5,932 nt of DNA, from positions 1-5,932 of the forward strand of contig CAIKKV010000333.1 in assembly GCA_903828035.1 (NCBI GenBank), given 5' to 3'. The first letter of the stretch is position 1. The number at the start of each line of letters is the position of its first letter. A model generated the notes under the pieces. The model was given only the letters and a program-made list of their open reading frames with translations. It made no database searches and was not told the origin of the DNA. Origin of the DNA: an uncultured bacterium (lineage in GTDB: Bacteria > Verrucomicrobiota > Kiritimatiellia > CAIKKV01). The translations under genes and the position numbers were made by a program. Shown in pieces: positions 1-5,752 of the stretch.

Positions 1-121
1 CGGCCTCAAGGACGTCACCGACTCCGAAGCTGTCAAAAAGGCGATCGAGGAGGTCGATTCCACCTTCGCCAAATCACTGGACGCCGGCGAACTGGCACAG
101 CTGAAAAAAGAATTGGCCTGA
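1..121 (+). CDS. C-terminal end of an unidentified protein (5' truncated)
   Basis: The window opens inside an open frame whose codons begin at position 2 and which ends with TGA at 119-121, giving the last 39 residues of a protein. The tail is charged and looks helical, rich in Lys, Glu and Ala, with segments such as AVKKAIEEVDSTF and ELAQLKKELA. No membrane segment or recognisable motif is visible. That it is coding is supported by the strong terminator hairpin a little over 20 bp after the stop and by the lack of any competing frame. I do not recognise the family and the fragment is too short to assign a function. The neighbouring minus-strand gene converges on it, so the two are not in one operon. 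Confidence 0.6.
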   Translation, partial: GLKDVTDSEAVKKAIEEVDSTFAKSLDAGELAQLKKELA

Positions 122-143
122 TTCCCTTTCCGGTTCCACAAAA

Positions 144-173
144 AAAGCCGCCCGGCACATGCCGGGCGGCTTT
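144..173. terminator. Bidirectional intrinsic terminator between convergent genes
   Basis: A perfect 13-bp inverted repeat, AAAGCCGCCCGGC at 144-156 and GCCGGGCGGCTTT at 161-173, is closed by the 4-nt loop ACAT. An A tract (140-146) lies on the left arm and a T-rich tract (171-180) on the right arm, so each strand reads as a GC-rich hairpin followed by U residues. It sits between the stop of the plus-strand gene (121) and the stop of the minus-strand oxidoreductase (194), where a terminator shared by two convergent units is expected. Confidence 0.93.
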
Positions 174-193
174 ATCTTTTCCCGCACCAACGC

Positions 194-1255
194 TTACTTG
201 ATGACGACTTCCTTGCCGGTCTCGGAAGATTTATAGACGGCATCGATCAGCTTCATGTTCGTCAGCCCCTGCTCGCCCGTGGCGAACGGCGCGCATTCCC
301 CGCGGCACGCCGCCAGGTACGACTTCGCCTGGTTGTGAAACGCATTGCCGCGGTCGGCATAGTGCGGGGTCACATCCGCCATGCGTCCGCCCACCTCGGT
401 CAGGATTTTCATCGGCTTGCCATCGAACACGCGCACGCCGGCCTTGGTGCCCATGATGTCGATATACTGGGTTTCCTCAAGATTGGCGGCCCAGGAAATC
501 TCAAAGCTCATGGTCGCCTTGGCGCCGAACCGGACAAACCCGGCGGCATAATCTTCCGTGTCGCACACGCCATCATACTTGGGCGGACCGGCCCACATGC
601 TGACGTAGCGATAGTTCTTCATATCCTTGCCGAACTTCGCGTAGGTCATGGCGCTGACGGAGGTGGGATTCCAGTGGCCGCTGAGATACATGGCCGCGTC
701 AAACCAGTGCACGCCGATATCGATGAGCGGGCCCCCGCCCGACTGCGCCTTGGTGGTGAACCACCCGCCGAGGCCGGGAATGCCGCGGCGGCGGATGAGG
801 ACGCAACGCATGTGATAAATCTCGCCGAACTCGCCCTTTTCCACGAGGTCCCGCACGACCTGCACTTCGGTTGCCTGGCGCCGGACCATGCCGATTTGAA
901 GCACCTTGCCGCTGGCCTTGCCGGCCGCGACGATCTGGGCCGCTTCCTTGGCATTCATGGCCATGGGCTTCTCGAGCAGAACATGCTTGCCGGCCTTGAA
1001 GGCCGCGATGGCCACGTCCTTGTGGAGGGTGTTGCCCACGCAAACGCTCACGGCGTCCACGTCCGACTTCAGCAGTTCGCGGTAATCCGTAAAGCGGCCG
1101 GTCACGCCCAGCGCCTTGCCCTTTTCCTCGAGCCGGGCCGCGTCCACATCGCAAACGGCCGTCAGTTCGGCCGCATCCGCACTGGCCTTGTAGGCATCCG
1201 TATGCACCGATCCGATAGCGCCCAACCCGATCACGCCGACTTTCAACTTCTTCAT
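194..1255 (-). CDS. Gfo/Idh/MocA family NAD(P)-dependent oxidoreductase
   Basis: Predicted 353-residue cytoplasmic oxidoreductase, a usual length for this family, whose members oxidise or reduce sugars, inositols and related polyols. An N-terminal Rossmann fold is marked by G10-x-G12-x-x-G15 in VGVIGLGAIG. The family EKP motif is at residues 95-97, with its lysine at the active site. The C-terminal domain carries GGGPLIDIGVHWFD (173-186), containing the D179-x-x-x-H183 pair typical of the catalytic region. The frame is open to 1363, but the ATG at 1255 is preferred: the Rossmann strand starts right after it and AGGAGA lies just upstream, whereas the longer form adds 36 unrelated residues that overlap the transporter gene. 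It lies 91 bp downstream of the ZIP gene on the same strand and may be co-transcribed, ending at the terminator at 144-173. Substrate cannot be read from sequence; no transporter or sugar operon adjoins it. Confidence 0.93.
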   Translation of the reverse strand: MKKLKVGVIGLGAIGSVHTDAYKASADAAELTAVCDVDAARLEEKGKALGVTGRFTDYRELLKSDVDAVSVCVGNTLHKDVAIAAFKAGKHVLLEKPMAMNAKEAAQIVAAGKASGKVLQIGMVRRQATEVQVVRDLVEKGEFGEIYHMRCVLIRRRGIPGLGGWFTTKAQSGGGPLIDIGVHWFDAAMYLSGHWNPTSVSAMTYAKFGKDMKNYRYVSMWAGPPKYDGVCDTEDYAAGFVRFGAKATMSFEISWAANLEETQYIDIMGTKAGVRVFDGKPMKILTEVGGRMADVTPHYADRGNAFHNQAKSYLAACRGECAPFATGEQGLTNMKLIDAVYKSSETGKEVVIK

Positions 1256-1346
1256 GTCTCTCCTGGCTTGGTTGATCAAACGATCGAAAATCCCGACAAA
1301 CTTATCGCAACGCGTCCCCGCATGCAAGCGCAACTCATCCCCGAAA

Positions 1347-2156
1347 TCAGCCCAGGGCGACATCCAGCGTCATCATCAGGGCAAAGCCCAGAATGGCGCC
1401 GATCGTGGCCGTATCGGTGTCATCCCCGCGCTGGGCTTCGGGAATCAGCTCCTCCACCACCACGTAAATCATGGCTCCCGCGGCAAAGGCCAGAGCGTAA
1501 GGAAGCAACGGCTTCATGACAATCACCAGCGCCGCCGCGGCCACGCCGCCGACCGGTTCCACGAGTGCCGAGAGCTGCCCGTACCAGAAACACTTGCGCC
1601 GCGACATGCCTTCCCGCCGCAACGGAACCGCCACGGCAATTCCCTCGGGAAAATTCTGTAGTCCGATTCCCACGGCCAAAGCCACCGCCCCCCCCAGTGT
1701 GGCGGACGTCGTTCCATCCGCCAGAGCACCGAAAGCCACGCCCACCGCCATGCCTTCGGGAATGTTATGAAGCGTGATGGCCAGCACCAGAAGCACGCTG
1801 CGCTGCCATTGGGTCTTAATGCCTTCCGCCTGGCGGGTCGCCAGCCCGGGATGCAAATGCGGCAGGATTTTGTCCACGCCCCACAGGCAGGCGCCCCCCG
1901 CCAGGAATCCAATCAGCGGCGGAACCCAGGGGATATTGCCCAGTTCACCCGAAAGCGTAATGGCCGGGGCGAGGAGCGACCAGTAACTGGCGGCTATCAT
2001 AACCCCCGCGGCAAATCCGAGCATCCCGTTCAGTACCGTGACCGGCACCTTTTTGAAGAAGAAAACGGTGGCCGCGCCCATAGCGGTGACACCCCAGGTA
2101 AACAGGGTAGCCAGCAGCGCCTGAAGCACCGGATGCACATGCGAAAACCACTCCAT
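1347..2156 (-). CDS. ZIP family divalent metal transporter (GufA-like)
   Basis: Predicted 269-residue inner-membrane protein with about eight hydrophobic helices, probably importing zinc or another divalent metal. The two metal-site helices carry the ZIP signatures HNIPEG (H130, N131, E134) and QNFPEG (Q167, N168, E171); the second with Gln in place of His is typical of the GufA/ZIP11-type branch. A further helix has SALVEPVGG with E200, likely another metal ligand, and [10 protein letters not shown] follows near residue 235. The loop between helices 3 and 4 is short and has HLH (100-102), a reduced form of the His-rich loop seen in many ZIPs. ATG at 2156 is chosen over the GTG directly before it because AGGAGG lies 5 nt from the ATG but only 2 nt from the GTG. 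It is transcribed divergently from the CPBP gene and is the upstream partner of the oxidoreductase. The transported metal is not determinable here. Confidence 0.94.
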   Translation of the reverse strand: MEWFSHVHPVLQALLATLFTWGVTAMGAATVFFFKKVPVTVLNGMLGFAAGVMIAASYWSLLAPAITLSGELGNIPWVPPLIGFLAGGACLWGVDKILPHLHPGLATRQAEGIKTQWQRSVLLVLAITLHNIPEGMAVGVAFGALADGTTSATLGGAVALAVGIGLQNFPEGIAVAVPLRREGMSRRKCFWYGQLSALVEPVGGVAAAALVIVMKPLLPYALAFAAGAMIYVVVEELIPEAQRGDDTDTATIGAILGFALMMTLDVALG

Positions 2157-2232
2157 CACACCCTCCTAAGCTTTTTTGAACGTATCACGCCCCTCTCCCA
2201 AGTCGCAAGCTCGAAACCGCCCCTGTTGCCGC

Positions 2233-2261
2233 TTGCCTTTTCGCATGGGCTCACAGACAAT
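2233..2261 (+). promoter_or_regulatory. Tentative sigma70-type promoter for the CPBP-mtnA pair
   Basis: TTGCCT (2233-2238) and GACAAT (2256-2261) are separated by 17 bp, each matching four of six consensus positions. It lies in the 111-bp divergent region between the ZIP and CPBP genes. The -10 box ends only 6 nt before the CPBP start codon, so transcription would begin at or next to the ATG and give a leaderless message. In a GC-rich genome such matches arise by chance, so this is a suggestion only. Confidence 0.27.
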
Positions 2262-2267
2262 GAACAG

Positions 2268-2969
2268 ATGCCTCAGGCCGATCAGAATGAATCGCTGACC
2301 CTGGAAGATGCCGGCTTCGCCACCCTCCTGCTGGTGGCAGCGGTCCTGCCGGGCATCTTCCTGTTTGCGCACTTTTCAGGAGCAGGCATCGCAACGGGCA
2401 TCACCGGAACGCTTCTCATGGAGGCGGGCCTGCTGGCGGCCGTCGCCTGGGTGATGCGCCACCGCCGGCTTTCCTGGACCGACACCTTCGGCCTCCAGAA
2501 AAACCGCCTGCCGCGCGCCGCCCTCTTCGGCGTGGCCGGTTGCGTCGCTCTCCTGCCTGTTCTTCTGCTGCTCAGCGGCCTGTGGCGGCTGATGCTGAAA
2601 TCCCTGGGGCTCCCGGTGGACAATCAACCCGCGATCGAATGGATCACCTCGAATCAAAGCCGGATTCTCCTCGGCCTGCTCTTTCTCCAAGCCGCTGTGG
2701 CCGCCCCAGTGATCGAGGAGTTATTCTTTCGCGGGCTCCTCGAACAGTCCTTCCGGAGCCGGGTTCAGCCCCGGATTGCCGCCGTGCTCTCGGCCCTCTT
2801 GTTCGCCGCCTTTCACGCTCACCTGCCCTCCCTGCTCCCGCTCTTTGCCATTGCCCTTGGCTTTTCCGCCGTTTATTATTACACCCGTTCCCTGGCGGCG
2901 GCAGTCGTGATGCACGCCCTTTACAACACCATCAATTTCATGTGGGTGCTGATCGCGCCACCGACCTGA
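2268..2969 (+). CDS. CPBP family intramembrane glutamic protease (CAAX/Abi type)
   Basis: Predicted 233-residue polytopic membrane protein with about seven hydrophobic segments (roughly 16-38, 45-63, 83-105, 132-148, 170-185, 187-204, 208-228). It has all three hallmark motifs of the CPBP family (Pfam Abi/CAAX protease, Rce1-like): EELFFR at 150-155 with the catalytic Glu pair and Arg, FxxxH at 179-183, and HALYN at 216-220. Relatives cleave prenylated proteins in eukaryotes; in bacteria they act in bacteriocin processing, immunity or unknown membrane proteolysis. The frame stays open far upstream, but that part is antisense to the ZIP gene, so the ATG at 2268 is chosen. No Shine-Dalgarno sequence precedes it. 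Its stop lies 27 nt before mtnA, suggesting a two-gene unit. No bacteriocin or prenyltransferase gene is adjacent, so the substrate is unknown. Confidence 0.9.
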   Translation: MPQADQNESLTLEDAGFATLLLVAAVLPGIFLFAHFSGAGIATGITGTLLMEAGLLAAVAWVMRHRRLSWTDTFGLQKNRLPRAALFGVAGCVALLPVLLLLSGLWRLMLKSLGLPVDNQPAIEWITSNQSRILLGLLFLQAAVAAPVIEELFFRGLLEQSFRSRVQPRIAAVLSALLFAAFHAHLPSLLPLFAIALGFSAVYYYTRSLAAAVVMHALYNTINFMWVLIAPPT

Positions 2970-2996
2970 GGCGCGCCATCCCCGGAAAGGAATCCC

Positions 2997-4067
2997 ATGC
3001 CTGTCATGCCCGTTAAAACCGTCGAATGGCTCCCCCAGCAACCCGGCGCACTCTTCCCCGGCCGGATGAAGCTCGTCGACCAGACCCTGCTCCCCGGCGA
3101 GCTGGTCTTCCTGGAACTGCACACCGTCGAGGCCGTCTGGCAGGCCATCAAGGTGCTTCAGGTGCGCGGAGCCCCCGCCATCGGAGTGGCCGCGGCCATG
3201 GGCGTGGTGATCGGCGTGCAGGAAAGCCATGCCCCCACCGTTACGGCGATCAAGGAAGCCGTCCAGAAAACGGCGGCCTACCTGGCCACGTCGCGACCGA
3301 CGGCGGTCAACTTATTCTGGGCGCTCGACCGGATGAAAAAGACGTCTCTCGAGCCCGCCGCCTCCCCCGCCGCGCTGGCCGAGCGGCTGGCCGCCGAAGC
3401 GGTCCGGATCATGGAAGAAGACACGGCCATGTGCCGCGCCATCGGCGAACACGGCGCTCCGCTGCTGAAGGACGTGGAGGCCGTATTGACCCATTGCAAC
3501 GCGGGCAGCCTGGCGACCTCCTGGTACGGCACCGCGCTCGCCCCCGTCTATGTGGCCCGCGAACAGGGCCATGCGCTCCACGTTTTCGCCGACGAAACGC
3601 GGCCCCTGCTCCAGGGCGCCCGCCTCACCGCCTGGGAGCTCCAACAGGCCGGCATCGATGTCACGGTGATCTGCGACAACATGGCGGCCTGGGTCATGAA
3701 GCAGGGCAAGGTGGGCGCCGTGCTGGTGGGCGCCGACCGCATTGCCGCCAACGGGGATGCGGCCAACAAAATCGGCACCTACGGCGTCGCCCTGCTGGCG
3801 GCCGCCCACAACATCCCGTTCTATGTGCTGGCGCCCAGCTCCACGTTCGACTTCAAGCTGGAGTCCGGCGACCAGATCCCGATTGAGGAGCGCGATCCGC
3901 GCGAGGTGACTCACGGCTTCGGCCGCGCCACGGCACCCGCCGGCATCCGCGTGTTCAATCCGGCCTTCGACGTGACCCCGGCCCGCCTGATCACGGCCAT
4001 TGTGACGGAAAAGGGGGTCGCCCGGCCCGATTACCGCCAGTCCCTGAGGATGGTGCGCGCCACCTGA
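2997..4067 (+). CDS. mtnA: S-methyl-5-thioribose-1-phosphate isomerase
   Basis: Predicted 356-residue cytoplasmic enzyme that converts the aldose methylthioribose-1-phosphate to the ketose methylthioribulose-1-phosphate in methionine salvage. It has the full-length MtnA layout within the eIF2B-like isomerase superfamily: RGAPAIGVAAA (58-68), SRPTAVNLFWAL (99-110), THCNAGSLAT with the catalytic Cys167, DETRPLLQGARLTAWEL (199-215), and VGADRIAANGDAANKIGTY with the catalytic Asp247. The phosphate- and sugar-binding region is intact and nothing suggests inactivation. ATG at 2997 is chosen because AAGGA lies 5 nt upstream; a second in-frame ATG is three codons later. It follows the CPBP gene by 27 nt. 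Other salvage genes (mtnB, mtnK, mtnP and so on) are absent from the window, so they must be elsewhere if the pathway is complete. Its last 37 bp overlap the end of the convergent GH20-like gene. Confidence 0.97.
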   Translation: MPVMPVKTVEWLPQQPGALFPGRMKLVDQTLLPGELVFLELHTVEAVWQAIKVLQVRGAPAIGVAAAMGVVIGVQESHAPTVTAIKEAVQKTAAYLATSRPTAVNLFWALDRMKKTSLEPAASPAALAERLAAEAVRIMEEDTAMCRAIGEHGAPLLKDVEAVLTHCNAGSLATSWYGTALAPVYVAREQGHALHVFADETRPLLQGARLTAWELQQAGIDVTVICDNMAAWVMKQGKVGAVLVGADRIAANGDAANKIGTYGVALLAAAHNIPFYVLAPSSTFDFKLESGDQIPIEERDPREVTHGFGRATAPAGIRVFNPAFDVTPARLITAIVTEKGVARPDYRQSLRMVRAT

Positions 4068-4957
4068 TCCACCGCCTCAAGCTGATGCGGGCGATAGTCC
4101 TTCATCGTGGGACGCCACGAACACTGCATGAACCCCTTCAGCCGGCTCGGATCGATATGTTTAACGGCGTAACGCACCGTTCGTTCAAAGTTGACCGGGC
4201 TGCTCCAATTGCTCCCCGTCGGCACCTGGTCGTAGCCGTGCGCCTCCAAGTCGAGGTAGGCCTTCACGTAATTCAGCTTTTTGCTGAATGACGTGCCGTA
4301 ATACCAGTTGCTCTGAAGTATGCTTTTCGGCATCTTTTTCCAGAACAGATCCGGATGGTTCCACACGTAGTCTGACCAGACCCAGGCGCGACAGCCCGCC
4401 CGTTCTACCTGGCCCTGAAGAAAGTATAAATCTTTCCACCACAGATCAAACTGGCGGATAACGATATAGTCGAGCGAGCGCTGGTGCCGCTCCGTCTCTT
4501 CGTCCATGCCCAGGTGGAAAAAGCGGGGCTTTTCGAAAAGCGCGGCCGTTTCGGCAATGAGATCCTCGCAGACGCCATAATACGCATCGGTTGAGACGCA
4601 GCGGCTATACGGCCCCAGCCAGGCGTCGTGGCAGGTGGAAAAATTCAGCTTGGGGACGGGCTCGATGCCCAGTTTCCGGATCTTGTCCAACTCCCGCCTC
4701 AGGCGGGCCGGCGTCCAGGCGCCCTTGACGGCAATCTCCGGATGAGAGTCGAACCGCACCGCATCGCCAACATCGATGACGACCATATTCATTCCGGCCG
4801 CGGCCATGGCGCGAATGATTTCATCCCACAAATCCGATTCACACCGGAGGAAGGGCTTGTAGACGGTCTGATTCGCCTCGCGGGCGGGCTCGGAGCGGTC
4901 GCTCCACATGTTATAGCTGAGATGAAGCAGGTTGGCCCAGATCGGGGCGACGCTCAC
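4031..4957 (-). CDS. Glycoside hydrolase family 20-like protein
   Basis: Predicted 308-residue protein that looks like a single TIM-barrel domain. The best evidence is FHLGMDEE (147-154), matching the H-x-G-x-D-E pattern of GH20 beta-N-acetylhexosaminidases, where the Asp-Glu pair (D152, E153) supports substrate-assisted catalysis. Other barrel-like strands are NMVVIDVGDAVRF (57-69), EPVPKLNFST (99-108) and AWVWSDYVW (191-199), with a late Trp (W281) where GH20 enzymes often place an aromatic residue. There is no signal peptide or transmembrane helix, so it seems cytoplasmic, and it lacks the extra N-terminal domain common in GH20. The GTG start at 4957 is supported by its GTGA overlap with the stop of the LapA-like gene, which implies translational coupling; no good Shine-Dalgarno precedes it. 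The 3' end overlaps mtnA by 37 bp. Membership of the GH20 superfamily is fairly likely; activity and substrate are unproven and it could be a divergent or non-hexosaminidase relative. Confidence 0.72.
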   Translation of the reverse strand: MSVAPIWANLLHLSYNMWSDRSEPAREANQTVYKPFLRCESDLWDEIIRAMAAAGMNMVVIDVGDAVRFDSHPEIAVKGAWTPARLRRELDKIRKLGIEPVPKLNFSTCHDAWLGPYSRCVSTDAYYGVCEDLIAETAALFEKPRFFHLGMDEETERHQRSLDYIVIRQFDLWWKDLYFLQGQVERAGCRAWVWSDYVWNHPDLFWKKMPKSILQSNWYYGTSFSKKLNYVKAYLDLEAHGYDQVPTGSNWSSPVNFERTVRYAVKHIDPSRLKGFMQCSWRPTMKDYRPHQLEAVDQVARTILRDWR

Positions 4958-5133
4958 TTCAGCAGGATTCCGATAATCACGCCGACCACCATCGAGCCCA
5001 GCAGGGCGAAGGAAAGCCGCACGTTGTCAATGGTCCAGGCCAGGATCGGAATATCCACGGAGCCGCGAGCCAGCAGCAGCACGATCACGAAAAAAACCAT
5101 CAACACCAGAGCCACGATTGTATGCTTGCTCAT
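4954..5133 (-). CDS. Small LapA-like (DUF1049-type) two-helix membrane protein
   Basis: A 59-residue protein with two hydrophobic helices, about residues 6-22 (IVALVLMVFFVIVLLLA) and 42-58 (FALLGSMVVGVIIGILL), joined by a polar loop containing a short strand-like stretch. Size and layout match the LapA / DUF1049 family, whose E. coli member takes part in lipopolysaccharide assembly and its regulation at the inner membrane; the resemblance is in architecture (hydrophobic helix, short W- and N-containing loop, G-rich second helix), so function is inferred. ATG at 5133 has a purine-rich AAGGGGG upstream, and it begins 2 nt after the coaC stop. Its TGA overlaps the GTG of the GH20-like gene as GTGA. 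The tight packing on both sides strongly supports it as a real gene despite its size. Confidence 0.82.
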   Translation of the reverse strand: MSKHTIVALVLMVFFVIVLLLARGSVDIPILAWTIDNVRLSFALLGSMVVGVIIGILLK

Positions 5134-5135
5134 CG

Positions 5136-5702
5136 TTATCCCCCTTGTCGCGCCTGGGCCGACGTGACGACTCGTTCCACAACAGCCATGATGGTTTCCA
5201 GCGAAGCCAGCCGGCCCCGCCCCTGCGAGCCGCAGGCGAGGTCACCCTCCTCGGGATCCACAACCGTCGCCCCCCGCTCCAGCAGGATCTTCAGGTTCGC
5301 CTGCGTGGCGGGATGGGCCCACATGCGGCAGTTCATCGCCGGGGCGATGACCAGCGGGGCCGGACAGGCCAGCGCCGTGCAGGACAGAAGATCATCCGAA
5401 AGCCCCTGGGCCAGCTTGGCCATGACATTCGCCGTGCAGGGGGCAATGACCAGCGCGGTCGCCCGGTCGGCCAGCGAAATGTGCTCGGGATACCAGTCGT
5501 GTTCCTTGGAAAACATATCCACAGCCACCGGGTTGTGGGAGAGCGTGCGAAGCGTCAGCTCGGTGATGAACTCCGTGGCGCCCCGGGTCATGATCACGGA
5601 AACCTCCCACCCGCGCTTTCGCATCAGCCGCACCAGGTCGGGCGACTTGTAGGCGGCGATGGAGCCCGTCACGCCCAGCACAATATGGGGAGTCTTTTTC
5701 AT
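5136..5702 (-). CDS. coaC: Phosphopantothenoylcysteine decarboxylase, stand-alone CoaC flavoprotein
   Basis: Predicted 188-residue FMN enzyme that decarboxylates phosphopantothenoylcysteine to phosphopantetheine in coenzyme A synthesis. It spans just the CoaC half of the usual bifunctional CoaBC (Dfp, about 400 residues). Family features are all present: GVTGSIAAYK (10-19) at the flavin site, EHISLADRA with active-site H74, the IAPCTAN segment (86-92), PAMNCRMW (121-128) and the substrate-clamp GDLACGSQGRGR with C157. The ATG at 5702 is the only plausible start, because an in-frame TAG lies eight codons upstream with no alternative start between. No Shine-Dalgarno is visible. It ends 2 nt before the LapA-like gene, so it probably leads a three-gene operon. 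No CoaB domain follows; a separate coaB must exist elsewhere if this organism makes CoA by the usual route. The less likely alternative is another HFCD flavoprotein (such as a UbiX- or EpiD-type enzyme), but the PAMN and ACG motifs favour CoaC. Confidence 0.9.
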   Translation of the reverse strand: MKKTPHIVLGVTGSIAAYKSPDLVRLMRKRGWEVSVIMTRGATEFITELTLRTLSHNPVAVDMFSKEHDWYPEHISLADRATALVIAPCTANVMAKLAQGLSDDLLSCTALACPAPLVIAPAMNCRMWAHPATQANLKILLERGATVVDPEEGDLACGSQGRGRLASLETIMAVVERVVTSAQARQGG

Positions 5703-5723
5703 AAATAAAGGAATATTCGACTC

Positions 5724-5752
5724 ATACTACCGATTCGCGGCCCCCCGCGCAA
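5724..5752 (-). promoter_or_regulatory. Candidate sigma70-type promoter for the coaC operon
   Basis: On the minus strand TTGCGC (-35, 5747-5752) and TAGTAT (-10, 5724-5729) are separated by exactly 17 bp, each matching four of six consensus positions. Transcription would start near 5717, leaving a leader of roughly 15 nt before the coaC ATG at 5702. The AT-rich stretch at 5700-5730 stands out from the GC-rich surroundings, as expected of a promoter. A small GC hairpin (CGCGG at 5736-5740, CCGCG at 5745-5749) lies within the spacer and may be chance. Confidence 0.42.

Noticed and set aside
1256..1363. 36-residue N-terminal extension of the oxidoreductase
   Set aside because: The Rossmann fold starts immediately after the ATG at 1255, which has AGGAGA upstream; the extension matches no family feature and overlaps the ZIP gene's 3' end.
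335..1519. Long plus-strand open frame of 394 codons opposite the oxidoreductase
   Set aside because: It is antisense to a gene with clear Rossmann, EKP and catalytic motifs, has low-complexity His/Ala/Gly-rich composition typical of a GC-rich shadow frame, and runs into the ZIP gene's territory.
2180..2208. Possible ZIP promoter (TTGCGA with a GATACG- or TACGTT-like -10 on the minus strand)
   Set aside because: The -10 options match only three of six consensus positions at acceptable spacing, too weak to list as a feature.
1767..2267. N-terminal extension of the CPBP frame by 167 residues
   Set aside because: It lies antisense to most of the ZIP transporter, is compositionally unlike the membrane protein, and the family normally begins close to the first hydrophobic segment, as the ATG at 2268 provides.
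4628..5167. Plus-strand frame of 179 codons opposite the GH20-like and LapA-like genes
   Set aside because: It is antisense to two genes linked by a GTGA overlap and shows no family motif.
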